Assembly (NCBI GenBank): GCA_947589035.1
Contig: CANPYZ010000010.1
Location: forward strand, 1-64,000
DNA from: an uncultured Clostridia bacterium
GTDB taxonomy: Bacteria; Bacillota; Clostridia; Oscillospirales; Ruminococcaceae
DNA length: 64,000 nucleotides
Direction: 5' to 3'
This document shows positions 52,821 to 61,608 of the stretch, in pieces. Below the pieces are notes generated by a model, which made no database searches, was not told the DNA's origin, and was given only the letters and a program-made list of their open reading frames with translations. Made by a program: the position numbers and the translations under genes. Every line of letters starts with the position of its first letter. The first letter of the stretch is position 1.

Positions 52821-53375
52821 ATGGAAAAATTATATGTTACTCGTCATGGACTTACTGAATTTAACGCACAAGAACGAGTTTGCGGTTCAACAGATATTCC
52901 GCTTACGGAAACGGGCTTACTTCAGGCGGAACAAATGGCTCAACAAGCTGCTGCTTTCGGGGATATTCAGAGAATTATTGCCTCTCCGATGATTAGAGCG
53001 CAACAAACCGCTGAAGCCGTTTCCCGTGCGTTACAACTTCCCATTGAAACAGACGAACGCCTGAAAGAATGGAATTACGGCACTTTTGAAGGAAAAAGCC
53101 ATTTAACTTCCGGTTTTCAGGAGGCAAAAGCCGAATTTGGCGTGAAAATGCCGGAAGGAGAATCAGTTTTTCAGATTGTATTCCGTACATATAGCCTTTT
53201 AGAAGAATTGAAACATACAGAATTAAATACAATTTTAGTTTGTCACGGTGGCGTGGCAAGAGTCATTGACAGTTATTTTCATGACATGTCTGTTGAACGG
53301 TTCATGAGTTTCTTCATGGGAAACTGTGAAATTAAAACTTATTCTTTTTCAGATTCTTTTTCAAAAGAAATATAA
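52821..53375 (+). CDS. Histidine phosphatase (phosphoglycerate mutase-like) family protein
   Basis: 184 residues. LYVTRHGLTEFNAQ holds the phospho-accepting histidine of the RHG motif, with PLTETGLLQAEQM, IIASPMIRAQQTAE and the second histidine in ILVCHGGVARVID. Substrate unknown; relatives dephosphorylate small phosphoesters. The 3' end overlaps the convergent DUF434 gene by 37 nt, with no terminator between them. Confidence 0.92.
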   Translation: MEKLYVTRHGLTEFNAQERVCGSTDIPLTETGLLQAEQMAQQAAAFGDIQRIIASPMIRAQQTAEAVSRALQLPIETDERLKEWNYGTFEGKSHLTSGFQEAKAEFGVKMPEGESVFQIVFRTYSLLEELKHTELNTILVCHGGVARVIDSYFHDMSVERFMSFFMGNCEIKTYSFSDSFSKEI

Positions 53376-54067
53376 GCATATTCCCCAATACAGCATTGAA
53401 TGGCTTTTCGGGTTAAATTATACCAGTTTCTGCATTCGTCTAAAATAATCGCATCAGCCGTAATGACAATGTTTTTCTGTTTTAATACATAGTCTACTGC
53501 TGTTTCTATTTGAATCTCTAAAGCGAATGGCACATTCTGCATCAATTCCGCTATGCGTTCTTTTAATCGCCCTGAATTGGAAATCGGCGCATCTAAATAA
53601 ATCACTGCTTTTTGAATTTTCAATTTTGTGAATACTTCTGCAATAGCGTTAATGGCTTGGTCGGTTTTGTCAACAAGCCGGTAAGTTCCCCTTAATCCGG
53701 CTAAATCTCTGATTGTTCCGTCCATGCACGACAGCAAAGTTGAATCTGAAAAGGCAATTTCTAATGTAATAATTGTATTAAATCCGTCAATGTAAACTGT
53801 TTCCCCTGCTAATGCTTCATCGGGTAATTCTTTCTGTTTCCGGAGCTGAATATTTTTTTCCGGAGAAATCATTCTTGCTAAAGCTAATCTCTGCCGTTCA
53901 GATAACTGGTAATGATTTCCAACGAATGTTGTTGCTGTTTTAACGGCATACCCTCTGTTTAACAGAAAATATACTTCTTCTGCGGCGAATGTTAATTTTT
54001 CTAAATTTTTCCCGTGAAATTCCCGTTCATCTGTGGGAACGAATCCACGTTTTACTGATTTACTCAT
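53339..54067 (-). CDS. DUF434 family protein
   Basis: 242 residues. The pattern RGFVPTDEREFHGKNLEKLTFAAEEVYFLLNRGY and DGFNTIITLEIAFSDSTLL matches DUF434/DUF5616 proteins, which have no assigned function. GFNTIITLE and YLDAPISNSGRLKERI recall a PIN/TOPRIM-like nucleotide fold, but no catalytic set is certain. Cytosolic. The start overlaps the tyrosine phosphatase stop by 4 nt; third gene of the sortase operon. Confidence 0.78.
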   Translation of the reverse strand: MSKSVKRGFVPTDEREFHGKNLEKLTFAAEEVYFLLNRGYAVKTATTFVGNHYQLSERQRLALARMISPEKNIQLRKQKELPDEALAGETVYIDGFNTIITLEIAFSDSTLLSCMDGTIRDLAGLRGTYRLVDKTDQAINAIAEVFTKLKIQKAVIYLDAPISNSGRLKERIAELMQNVPFALEIQIETAVDYVLKQKNIVITADAIILDECRNWYNLTRKAIQCCIGEYAYISFEKESEKE

Positions 54068-54516
54068 AATTTAATTTTCTCCCAAAGACCTTGACAGCCT
54101 TTTTCAATGTCCTGATACGCCTTTGCAAAATCTCCTGTATACCAGGGGTCAGCCACATCACCTGAAAAACCTGCATATTCCAGTAATTTATGTATTTTCT
54201 GTTGTGGGTCGTCCGGAAAAATTCTGCTTAAATAAAATAAATTACTTTCGTCCATAACGAAAAATAAATCATATTTTTCATAATCAGAACGTTTCACCTG
54301 TACAGCATATTTCCCTTGACAAGAAATTCCATGCTTTTCTAACTCTTTTCTCGCTGGAGGGTAAACCGGATTCCCGATTTCTTCCCGACTGACTGCCGCT
54401 GAAGTGACTTCTATTTCGTGTTCAGCATGATTTTCCAGTAATATTTTCTTCATGATTAGTTCCGCCATTGGCGAACGGCAAATATTACCATGACAAATAA
54501 ACATCATTCTTTTCAT
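54064..54516 (-). CDS. Low-molecular-weight protein tyrosine phosphatase
   Basis: 150 residues. The P-loop FICHGNICRSPMAE holds the nucleophilic cysteine and arginine (C-x5-R), and the general acid is the aspartate in VADPWYTGDF. These enzymes remove phosphate from tyrosine, in Gram-positives often from polysaccharide co-polymerase kinases. Starts 1 nt after the sortase gene, with GGAG 8 nt before the ATG. Confidence 0.94.
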   Translation of the reverse strand: MKRMMFICHGNICRSPMAELIMKKILLENHAEHEIEVTSAAVSREEIGNPVYPPARKELEKHGISCQGKYAVQVKRSDYEKYDLFFVMDESNLFYLSRIFPDDPQQKIHKLLEYAGFSGDVADPWYTGDFAKAYQDIEKGCQGLWEKIKL

Positions 54517-55350
54517 TTATTTTTCTCCGACACAGTAAGCGAAAATCACACAGCGCATTCCGTCATTCGCTCCGGAATTACACGTCTGCAAAGTAATGAA
54601 ATCCTGCTGGTTATCTCTCGGCAAATGTTTCATATCTCCATAAAATACTGTTGCTGAATTAATAATTCCGTTCAGAAAATTCCGGTAGTCTGCACGATTT
54701 AATTCAACGAAATTCCAGTATTCGAATTTTGCACCGGCTTCCCCGTAAAGCACATTACAGGAGAACACTTTATATAAATATCTGTGTTCCGGTGTAGCGA
54801 CTTCAATATATTTATGCGCATTTCCCCAACTTGCATTTTTATAATTTTTAATTGCGCTGAACATCACACCGCTTGCCATATTATGCCCGTAAATAATTGT
54901 ATTATCGGATTTACTTAATCTGCAACGGAAATCGGCAAAAATTGCCCCTGAATGACTTGCTGCGCCATTCCATGTATGACTGACATAATATTCATTATCG
55001 CCGTTTTGCATAATCGGATAATTTACTGCCGTTCCGGAAATTTTAATCCAGCCTGCAACTTCCGGATTCGACTGACGATAAGAAGCGAGCGTTCCCATAT
55101 CTAAAGTCATTTGATAAGGTGCTTCTTTCTGTGGTGGTTCTGTCGGTGCTTCCGTAGGCGGTTCTGTCGGTGCTTCCGTAGGCTGAACGTATTCCGCCCT
55201 TGTCACAGAAGGCTTTTCCACTTCCGCAAATGTTGCCATTGTCTTTTCCGGAAAAGTGAAATTCCACGAAAGATATAACATTCCAAAACATAAAAACGCC
55301 CCGAACATTAACAAAAGGCTTGCCGGAATCATAATAATTGGTTTACGCAT
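54517..55350 (-). CDS. srtB: Class B sortase
   Basis: 277 residues. N-terminal membrane anchor at about 3-30, then a linker with three PTEAPTEPP-type repeats, and the sortase domain. The catalytic histidine is in IIYGHNMASGVMFSAIKNY, the cysteine in FITLQTCNSG and the arginine in NDGMRCVIFAY. It links surface proteins to peptidoglycan or pilin. No substrate with a sorting motif is nearby. The start at 55350 follows AGGAATG; a reading to 55374 lacks a site. Leads an operon with the phosphatase and DUF434 genes. Confidence 0.92.
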   Translation of the reverse strand: MRKPIIMIPASLLLMFGAFLCFGMLYLSWNFTFPEKTMATFAEVEKPSVTRAEYVQPTEAPTEPPTEAPTEPPQKEAPYQMTLDMGTLASYRQSNPEVAGWIKISGTAVNYPIMQNGDNEYYVSHTWNGAASHSGAIFADFRCRLSKSDNTIIYGHNMASGVMFSAIKNYKNASWGNAHKYIEVATPEHRYLYKVFSCNVLYGEAGAKFEYWNFVELNRADYRNFLNGIINSATVFYGDMKHLPRDNQQDFITLQTCNSGANDGMRCVIFAYCVGEK

Positions 55351-55389
55351 AGTAAAACATTCCTTTCTGTTCAAAATTATCTAACTTAT

Positions 55390-55418
55390 ATTATACAAAA
55401 TTCATTGGAAAATGTCAA
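55390..55418 (-). promoter_or_regulatory. Promoter of the sortase operon
   Basis: Leftward TTGACA (55418-55413) and TATAAT (55395-55390), 17-nt spacer, 40 nt before the start. Confidence 0.75.
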
Positions 55419-55497
55419 GCGTTCGGCAGATATTTTCACATTGTTTAATTTTATTATTCGATTTGAAAAAAAATTTCAAAAAATTTCAAAAAAACTC

Positions 55498-55526
55498 TTG
55501 ACAAAGTTTTCATTCTGTGTTATAAT
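55498..55526 (+). promoter_or_regulatory. Promoter of the Met-Glu-Glu tRNA cluster
   Basis: TTGACA (55498-55503) and TATAAT (55521-55526), 17-nt spacer, preceded by repeated AAATTTCAAAA runs (about 55469-55494) like an UP element. Confidence 0.82.
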
Positions 55527-55557
55527 ATAAAAGCTGGTTACAGCAAATTCGAAAAAT

Positions 55558-55634
55558 GGCGGCATAGCTCAGTTGGCCAGAGCATTCGGTTCATACCCGA
55601 ACGGTCACTGGTTCAAATCCAGTTGCCGCCACCA
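55558..55634 (+). tRNA. tRNA-Met, elongator type (anticodon CAT)
   Basis: 77 nt including an encoded CCA. Acceptor GGCGGCA pairs with TGCCGCC; anticodon arm TTCGG-TTCATAC-CCGAA gives CAT. The paired 1-72 base pair and lack of a GGG/CCC anticodon stem exclude an initiator; an Ile2 tRNA (modified CAT) is less likely. Confidence 0.93.
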
Positions 55635-55639
55635 TTTAA

Positions 55640-55711
55640 GGCCCCTTGGTCAAGCGGTTAAGACTCCAGATTTTCATTCTGGCAACATGGGTTCGATTCC
55701 CGTAGGGGTCA
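55640..55711 (+). tRNA. tRNA-Glu (anticodon TTC), copy 1
   Basis: 72 nt. Acceptor GGCCCCT with AGGGGTC (one G-T pair); anticodon arm CCAGA-TTTTCAT-TCTGG gives TTC. Identical to copy 2. Confidence 0.96.
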
Positions 55712-55743
55712 TCAAAATAATTTAATTTTAAATTTTAATATAA

Positions 55744-55815
55744 GGCCCCTTGGTCAAGCGGTTAAGACTCCAGATTTTCATTCTGGCAACATGGGTTCGA
55801 TTCCCGTAGGGGTCA
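55744..55815 (+). tRNA. tRNA-Glu (anticodon TTC), copy 2
   Basis: 72 nt, base for base the same as the copy 33 nt upstream. The spacer between them is AT-only apart from one C. Confidence 0.96.
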
Positions 55816-55818
55816 TTT

Positions 55819-55857
55819 AAAAAACAGCCTACAGTGATTTTCTGTAAGCTGTTTTTA
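55819..55857 (+). terminator. Terminator of the Met-Glu-Glu cluster
   Basis: AAAACAGC-C-TACAG pairs with CTGTA-A-GCTGTTTT with one mismatch, followed by T-rich sequence. Confidence 0.82.
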
Positions 55858-55875
55858 ATTTTTTTCAAAAACTAC

Positions 55876-55904
55876 TGGACAAATTCAGAAAAATATGTTA
55901 TACT
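55876..55904 (+). promoter_or_regulatory. Promoter of the small membrane protein gene
   Basis: TGGACA (55876-55881) and TATACT (55899-55904), 17-nt spacer, about 40 nt before the start at 55946. Confidence 0.6.
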
Positions 55905-55945
55905 GAAAACAGGGAAAATTTTTCTTTACGAAAGAAGGAATTTTC

Positions 55946-56533
55946 ATGCAGGAAACAGAAAAATCAGATACTTCCCATTATTCAAAATGCAAAACACTCA
56001 TGCTGAAATACAAGAAAAATGATAAAATCAGAGTATTCTTTTCTGCTTGTCTCGCTGTTGGTCAGGCTTTTCTGAATATTCAAGTTCCGTTGTTTGCACC
56101 GCAGCCACATCCGGCGTTCCGGTTTATGTGGGGAATGCTTTCTTTATTCTGCTGTATTGGCATTGCGGTGCTGATGCTTTTTTCTAATGCGAAAATGCCT
56201 AAAATTTTAATGTTCAATTTCGTGTGGATTATTTCCGGAATGATAGTAAGATTTATTCACCCTGCTGTAGGAATGATTTTATTATTCATGTGTATGACAA
56301 TTATTCCGGAATGTAAAAAAATGCGCTGGATTCAGCAGCAATCCGGCTATCCGCATTTCAGCGAACGATTAGATAAACAAATGGAATCTTTTGGGAAAGA
56401 ATATCAATCAGATTATCATTTCGACGGCGTGAAACATGCGGAAATGTCTGATATTCCGGAAGGGAATTTTTCTGATTTCACCATTGCTCCTAAAAAAGAA
56501 AAAACAGAAATGCCGGATATTTCCGATATATAA
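55946..56533 (+). CDS. Membrane protein of unknown function
   Basis: 195 residues, not recognised. After a basic N-terminus (ALKYKKNDKIRVFFSAC-like, about 12-32) there are three to four membrane segments up to about residue 115 (MWGMLSLFCCIGIAVLMLF; FNFVWIISGMIVRFI; VGMILLFMCMTIIP), then a soluble tail of about 75 residues rich in Asp and Glu (MSDIPEGNFSDF; KKEKTEMPDISDI). It lies 44 nt upstream of the dockerin esterase gene and may share its transcript. The ATG follows GAAGGAA. Confidence 0.7.
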   Translation: MQETEKSDTSHYSKCKTLMLKYKKNDKIRVFFSACLAVGQAFLNIQVPLFAPQPHPAFRFMWGMLSLFCCIGIAVLMLFSNAKMPKILMFNFVWIISGMIVRFIHPAVGMILLFMCMTIIPECKKMRWIQQQSGYPHFSERLDKQMESFGKEYQSDYHFDGVKHAEMSDIPEGNFSDFTIAPKKEKTEMPDISDI

Positions 56534-56577
56534 AAATTAAGAAAATAATTAAGAAAATAAGAAAGAAGGTTTTCATC

Positions 56578-57561
56578 ATGAAATTTTTCAATCAGAAAAT
56601 CATTGCCGGAATGACTGCCGGAATTTTAACATTTTCGTTTTGTTTTCCTGTTCCGGCATGTTCCGAAGAAAAAATTATTCGTGTGATGCCTTTAGGGGAT
56701 TCTATTACAGACGGGTTCACCGGTGACCCTGTGGGCGGTTATCGTTTAACACTCTGGAAAATGCTGGAAGAAAACGGCTACACGGAAAATCTTGATTTCG
56801 TTGGCCCTAACTGGGGCGGAGATGGCATTGACCCGAATCACGCAGGCTATTCCGGTTATGCAATCGCCGATATTCCCGGGCAAAGAAGTGGAATTTATAA
56901 TTTTTCGGAATGGCTCATGCAGGAATATCCCGCAGATGTCATTTTATTACAAATTGGCACGAATGACATTCTTTCCAGTGCATTAGACGGCATGGAAGAA
57001 CGGTTAGAATTGTTAATTGATACGCTTTTGCATTATGTTCCGGAAGACGGTGCGCTTTACGTTTCCACAATTCCCTACATGGACGCAAAGGTAACGAATT
57101 ACACGAACGCCTACACTGCTGAAGAAATGGACAAAGCTGTAGATGATTATAATGCACAAATTCGGGAAATTGTTTCCCGTAAACAAGCGGAAAACAAGCC
57201 AATCATTCAAGCGGACATTAATTCTGTTTTAACTAAAGAAGATTTGCTTGACGGCGTACACCCTAATGCCACAGGTTACCAGAAAATGGGCAATTACTGG
57301 TATAATTTATTAACAGATTACCTTGACGGAAATATGCATTCTTCCGGAACGGAAACAACAGAAACAATTCCTGAAACTGTTTCCGGAGATGTCAACACAG
57401 ATAAACAATTCAATTTGCAAGATGTTGTGTTAATGCAGAAATATCTTCTCGGCGTGCAAACTCTTTCGGCTGAAGCTTTCCGGAATGCGGACATGAATCA
57501 GGATTCGCATGTAAATATTTTTGATTTAGTACTGTTGAAAAGAAAGGCATTTGATTTATGA
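56578..57561 (+). CDS. Secreted SGNH esterase (CE3-like) with C-terminal dockerin
   Basis: 327 residues. Signal peptide about 1-28, with a cysteine near the cleavage site (PVPACSEE). The SGNH domain spans 34-250: VMPLGDSITDGF (S42), VGGYRLTLW, HAGYSGYAI, LLQIGTNDI (N129) and DGVHPNATGY (D225, H228). The N-terminal blocks resemble carbohydrate esterase family 3 acetylxylan esterases of rumen bacteria. A Thr/Glu linker leads to a type I dockerin at about 269-327 (GDVNTDKQFNLQDVVLM; ADMNQDSHVNIFDLVLL). It probably removes acetyl groups from hemicellulose in a cellulosome. CE3 is a motif-based guess; the SGNH and dockerin calls are firm. Confidence 0.9.
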   Translation: MKFFNQKIIAGMTAGILTFSFCFPVPACSEEKIIRVMPLGDSITDGFTGDPVGGYRLTLWKMLEENGYTENLDFVGPNWGGDGIDPNHAGYSGYAIADIPGQRSGIYNFSEWLMQEYPADVILLQIGTNDILSSALDGMEERLELLIDTLLHYVPEDGALYVSTIPYMDAKVTNYTNAYTAEEMDKAVDDYNAQIREIVSRKQAENKPIIQADINSVLTKEDLLDGVHPNATGYQKMGNYWYNLLTDYLDGNMHSSGTETTETIPETVSGDVNTDKQFNLQDVVLMQKYLLGVQTLSAEAFRNADMNQDSHVNIFDLVLLKRKAFDL

Positions 57562-58115
57562 ATTTAAATTATCATGAAATCCGTGCTGTTTACAATGAAC
57601 ATACAATTCGTGTTTATCAGGCGTATTGTTCAGTTATCGCTGAAGAAGCCGTTCGCTTAGGAACATTCGGCAGTCATTTTAAATTAAGCAGAATGACATG
57701 GATTAAACCGTCTTTTTTATGGATGATGTACCGTTCCGGCTGGGCAACAAAACCGAATCAGGAACATATTCTCGCCATAGACATTCAGCGTGAAACATTC
57801 GACACATTCGTCCGGAATGCAGTCATTTCCAGTTATCACGACAATGAAGAAATTTCTTTCGCTGAATGGCAAAAACAAATACAAACTTCTGATATTCGTG
57901 TACAGTGGGACCCTGAAAGGGACATTTCCGGAAATGCTTTGCCTTATCGTTCTATTCAGATTGGTATCCGTGGGGAAATGCTTTCACATTTCGTTCAGCA
58001 TTCTATTAAACAAATTCAAGATATTACTGAATTTGTTACCGAACTCCGAACGAAAAAAGAAGCAGGAGAAAATATTCTTCCCCTACTTCCTGAAGAACGA
58101 AAATACGTTCTGTAA
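57558..58115 (+). CDS. DUF4291 family protein
   Basis: 185 residues with the family text YHEIRAVYNEHTIRVYQAYC, FKLSRMTWIKPSFLWMMYRSGWA and QEHILAIDIQRETFDTFVRNAV. DUF4291 proteins occur in many bacteria and some eukaryotes without a known role. Cytosolic. Its start overlaps the stop of the dockerin esterase by 4 nt, so it is translated from the same message although the two are unlikely to share a pathway. The stop lies 1 nt from that of asnB on the other strand. Confidence 0.9.
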   Translation: MNLNYHEIRAVYNEHTIRVYQAYCSVIAEEAVRLGTFGSHFKLSRMTWIKPSFLWMMYRSGWATKPNQEHILAIDIQRETFDTFVRNAVISSYHDNEEISFAEWQKQIQTSDIRVQWDPERDISGNALPYRSIQIGIRGEMLSHFVQHSIKQIQDITEFVTELRTKKEAGENILPLLPEERKYVL

Positions 58116-58116
58116 A

Positions 58117-59955
58117 TTACAAACAAATTTTCACGTTGTATTTTTCCAGCCAGTAGTTAATTTGAATGAAATAAGCAATTGTTTGTGGTTTGGTCATTAA
58201 TTGCCCGTAAAATTGAACGTTTTCTTCTCCGTGAAGTAACTGTTCTAACGCTTCTTTCCGGACAATTTGCAGAATTGGCGCAGACGGGTCAGAAATTTTA
58301 TCTTCTAATATTTTAGCAACGGAATATAAATATTCCGGATGGTGTGTTTTTGGGTAAGGGCTTTTCTTCCGCCATAGAATTTCTTCAGGGAGGTAGTCTT
58401 TCATGGCTTCACGCAGTAAACCTTTTTCATAATGTTTATACTCTTTAAATTCCCACGGAATATTATATAAATATTGTGCGATTCGGTAATCACAGAACGG
58501 AACACGGACTTCTAAAGCGTTCCACATACTCATTCTGTCTTTCCGGTCAAGCAATGTCTGCATGAACCAATCTAAATTCAAGCGCATCATTTCCCGCATA
58601 CGCTTTTCTGTTTCAGATTCTCCGGAAAGTAAAGCTGTTCTCTGAAGTGTTGCCTGATATTCTCGGTCAATGTCTTGCCGTTGGGTTAATATTTCTGCGA
58701 TTTCCGGTTGGGCGAACTGCATTCTGTAGGCGGTACTTTGCGACCATGGGAAACCATACGCTGAACGGATTTCGGGGTCACGATACCACGGATAACCCCC
58801 GAATAATTCATCGGCGCATTCCCCAGATAAAGCCACTGTCACATGCTGTTTAATTTCTTCACAGAATACTAACAAAGAAGAATCCACATCAACCATTCCA
58901 GGCAAATCCCTTGCTTCCACAGCGGAAAATAATGCCCGAACGAGTTTCGGCGTATCAATCACTGTCCAATGGTGTTCAGCTTGTAAATATTCCTGCATTT
59001 TGCGAATATATTCAGGGTCGCTGTTCGGCTGGAATTTACTTTTCCGGAAATATTTTTCATTGTCCCGATAATCTACCGAAAATGTATGCAGAACTTTTCC
59101 TTGACGGGCAAATTCTTTCGCCGCAACAGAAGAAATTAAACTTGAATCTAACCCCCCGGACAAGAATGTTCCTATTGGCACATCAGAAACAAGCTGTCTC
59201 TGAATGGCATCTGTTAATAAAAATCTTACATGTTCCGCTGTTTGTTGAAAATTTTCCCGATGTTCTTCAGCTTTTAATTTCCAGTAACAGGAAACTTGCA
59301 AGCCTTTTTCTTGAGTATATTCAGCGAAATGTGCCGGAGGAATTTCTTTCATATTCCGGAATACTCCGCAGCCTGGAGTTCTTCCAGGACCGAATAATAA
59401 AATCTGACTGATTCCGTTCATGTCAATTTCATGTGGAATTTCCGGATTGGCGAGAATGGCTTTCATTTCAGAAGCGAATACTATTCCCGTTTCTGTTTCG
59501 TAGTAAAACAAAGGCTTTACCCCGATTCTGTCCCTTGCTAAAAATAATTTCTTTTTTCGTTCTTCCCAGATGGCGAAAGCGAATATTCCGTTGAATAATT
59601 GTAAACATTCCGCACCGTAAGCGGCATACGCCTGTAAAACAACTTCCGTGTCAGAATGCGTCCGGAAAGAGTATCCCTTCCGTTGAAGTTCCTGCCGGAT
59701 TTCCGCTGTATTATACAATTCCCCGTTATAAATTATCATATAAATTTCTTTTCCGTCTGTGAACTGCATAGGCTGTTTTCCGTTTTCGGGGTCAATTACC
59801 GCCAGGCGGGTATGCATTAACGCTGCATGTTCCTGTAAATACATACCATTCTGGTCAGGTCCTCTCCGGTTTAATGTTTTCTGCATTGTTTTCATGACTG
59901 CTGATTGCTTTCGCAAGTCCTGCTGAAAGTCAATCATTCCTGAAATGCCACACAT
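58117..59955 (-). CDS. asnB: Asparagine synthetase B (glutamine-hydrolysing)
   Basis: 612 residues. MCGISGMIDF exposes the N-terminal catalytic cysteine C2 of the class II amidotransferase, with RGPDQNG and HTRLAVIDPENGKQPM downstream. The synthetase domain has the pyrophosphate loop FLSGGLDSSLIS and the SGECADELFGGYPWY block. It makes asparagine from aspartate, glutamine and ATP; at this length it matches stand-alone AsnB. Upstream is a LysR gene in the opposite direction. No terminator separates it from the convergent DUF4291 gene. Confidence 0.94.
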   Translation of the reverse strand: MCGISGMIDFQQDLRKQSAVMKTMQKTLNRRGPDQNGMYLQEHAALMHTRLAVIDPENGKQPMQFTDGKEIYMIIYNGELYNTAEIRQELQRKGYSFRTHSDTEVVLQAYAAYGAECLQLFNGIFAFAIWEERKKKLFLARDRIGVKPLFYYETETGIVFASEMKAILANPEIPHEIDMNGISQILLFGPGRTPGCGVFRNMKEIPPAHFAEYTQEKGLQVSCYWKLKAEEHRENFQQTAEHVRFLLTDAIQRQLVSDVPIGTFLSGGLDSSLISSVAAKEFARQGKVLHTFSVDYRDNEKYFRKSKFQPNSDPEYIRKMQEYLQAEHHWTVIDTPKLVRALFSAVEARDLPGMVDVDSSLLVFCEEIKQHVTVALSGECADELFGGYPWYRDPEIRSAYGFPWSQSTAYRMQFAQPEIAEILTQRQDIDREYQATLQRTALLSGESETEKRMREMMRLNLDWFMQTLLDRKDRMSMWNALEVRVPFCDYRIAQYLYNIPWEFKEYKHYEKGLLREAMKDYLPEEILWRKKSPYPKTHHPEYLYSVAKILEDKISDPSAPILQIVRKEALEQLLHGEENVQFYGQLMTKPQTIAYFIQINYWLEKYNVKICL

Positions 59956-60065
59956 GATTCACCGCTTCCTTTCTTCTTACTGCGCTTATTCTATAGCAAT
60001 ATATGCAAAAAATCGTGAAAATGTGTCTAAAATTTAAACTTTTTATATATTATTTATAAAAATGC

Positions 60066-60094
60066 TTGACAAGCTTTCCAAAATCGTGTAAAAT
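60066..60094 (+). promoter_or_regulatory. Promoter of the LysR-type gene
   Basis: TTGACA (60066-60071) and TAAAAT (60089-60094), 17-nt spacer, about 48 nt before the start. Confidence 0.6.
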
Positions 60095-60142
60095 AGTTAT
60101 GTAGCTTAAACACTATAATATCAATATAAGGAGTAACTCAAC

Positions 60143-61030
60143 ATGTTAGATTTCAGAATTGCCACTTTTTTACAGCTCTGTGAGACACGGAGCTACACCA
60201 AGACGGCTCGACTGCTCGACATCACTCAGCCGTCCGTCACACAACACATCAAATATTTGCAGAAACGGTATCAGTGCAAGTTGTTCAGCTACGAAGGGAA
60301 AACCTTGCGCCTCACCCCTGAAGGAGAATACCTCCGTTCTCAGGCAGAAGCCATGACCAGAATGAGTGCAAAAATCGTCGCCGATTTAAAGCGTCTGTCT
60401 GAAAATTCCCACACTCTGCGTTTCGGTTTTCCGGAAGAATTTGGTGAAACATTCGCCGCTACTCTGCTTGCCGACATTCTCAAGCAGAAAAACGCTCCGG
60501 AAGTCAGCCTGTACGTGAAAAATTCCAAAGAATTGGTTTCTATGGTGGAAAATGGTCAGATTGATTTCATGATTGCCGACAGCATCAGCCAGACACCGCA
60601 CCTTGACAGTGAACCTCTCGGAAATGTGGAATTTGCTTGCTATGCAACCAAAAAACACGAGAAGAACCTGGAATCCCTTTCTCAGCTTCTTCCTGAACGC
60701 CTGTTAATTGGCGAAGAAACTTCCGTGAACTACACGGTAACGAAAGACATTCTCCAGCAGCACAAGCTGTTAATGGCAGAATTTCAGCGTATCATGACCG
60801 CCGGAACATCTGTTTCCCTGCGTGAATTGACGGCTTCCGGAATTGGTGTTCATTTCGCTTATGAAACCAGTATGATTGGTTCAAAAGACCGTGTGCAGAA
60901 ATTAGTTGTTTCCAATTTCGAAGAAAAACGCCCCGTTGTTTTCCTGTACCTGAAAGAAAATCCTGAACTGGAAAATTTCACCGGCTTTTTCGAAAGCTTC
61001 CGCAAAGTATGGAATGCGAAAGTGAAGTAA
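60143..61030 (+). CDS. LysR-type transcriptional regulator
   Basis: 295 residues. The N-terminal winged helix reads FLQLCETRSYTKTARLLDITQPSVTQHIKYLQKRY (about 7-41), followed by the linker helix and a periplasmic-binding-like effector domain from about 90 (LRFGFPEEFGETFAATLLAD). It diverges from asnB across 187 bp, so asnB is a candidate target in the usual LysR way; the effector is unknown. The first 60 codons use more C- and G-ending codons than neighbouring genes. Confidence 0.93.
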   Translation: MLDFRIATFLQLCETRSYTKTARLLDITQPSVTQHIKYLQKRYQCKLFSYEGKTLRLTPEGEYLRSQAEAMTRMSAKIVADLKRLSENSHTLRFGFPEEFGETFAATLLADILKQKNAPEVSLYVKNSKELVSMVENGQIDFMIADSISQTPHLDSEPLGNVEFACYATKKHEKNLESLSQLLPERLLIGEETSVNYTVTKDILQQHKLLMAEFQRIMTAGTSVSLRELTASGIGVHFAYETSMIGSKDRVQKLVVSNFEEKRPVVFLYLKENPELENFTGFFESFRKVWNAKVK

Positions 61031-61049
61031 TTCAAGTAAACATAATGCA

Positions 61050-61090
61050 AATTGCCCTGGCTGTTCAGTCAGGGCAGTTTTTAATTTTTT
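61050..61090 (+). terminator. Terminator of the LysR-type gene
   Basis: TGCCCTG (61053-61059) pairs with CAGGGCA (61070-61076), followed by GTTTTTAATTTTTT. It overlaps the stop of the convergent vanZ-like gene at 61081. Confidence 0.8.
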
Positions 61091-61596
61091 ATGTGATGTT
61101 CAGGCGTTTTCCATACGCCATATTCCATAATTTCCTTATTCCGGCAGGAATACCAGACACAAAGCAGTAAAAACGCAAGCAACACGCCGAAACACCCTCC
61201 GCAAGTGTCTAAAATCACATCTGAAACTTGCGCTGAACGTCCGGCAACGAATTTCTGATGTAATTCATCACTTGCCGCATAACATGCCGTTGCCAATATG
61301 GAAAATAAAATATTTCCTTTTTTCTTTCGCAAAAGTAAATACCAGAGAAATCCCATTAGCGTATATTCTGAAAAATGCGCCATTTTCCGGACAACATGTG
61401 TTAAGCCTTTGATAATTGTTTTCTGAATTTGCGTGTCGTAAGAAGAATAATCACTGAATAAAAATTTCGCCGCTAATGTGCAGAAATGTGAACTTGTTAG
61501 TGTGCTTTCATCTGCTGGCTGGGAAGATAAATAATAAATGACTCCCATGAGCAGAAGCAGCAAAAGCAAAATAAAAGAAATATGCCTTGTTTTCAT
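61081..61596 (-). CDS. VanZ family membrane protein
   Basis: 171 residues with four membrane segments. The VanZ pattern is clear: YYLSSQPADEST, VVRKMAHFSEYTLMGFLWYLLL and ATACYAASDELHQKFVAGRSAQVSDVILDTCGGCFG. VanZ proteins give slight teicoplanin resistance in one context; most, like this, are of unknown function. It follows rodA by 12 nt with an AAGGAG site. Confidence 0.9.
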   Translation of the reverse strand: MKTRHISFILLLLLLLMGVIYYLSSQPADESTLTSSHFCTLAAKFLFSDYSSYDTQIQKTIIKGLTHVVRKMAHFSEYTLMGFLWYLLLRKKKGNILFSILATACYAASDELHQKFVAGRSAQVSDVILDTCGGCFGVLLAFLLLCVWYSCRNKEIMEYGVWKTPEHHIKN

Positions 61597-61608
61597 GCAA
61601 AAACTCCT

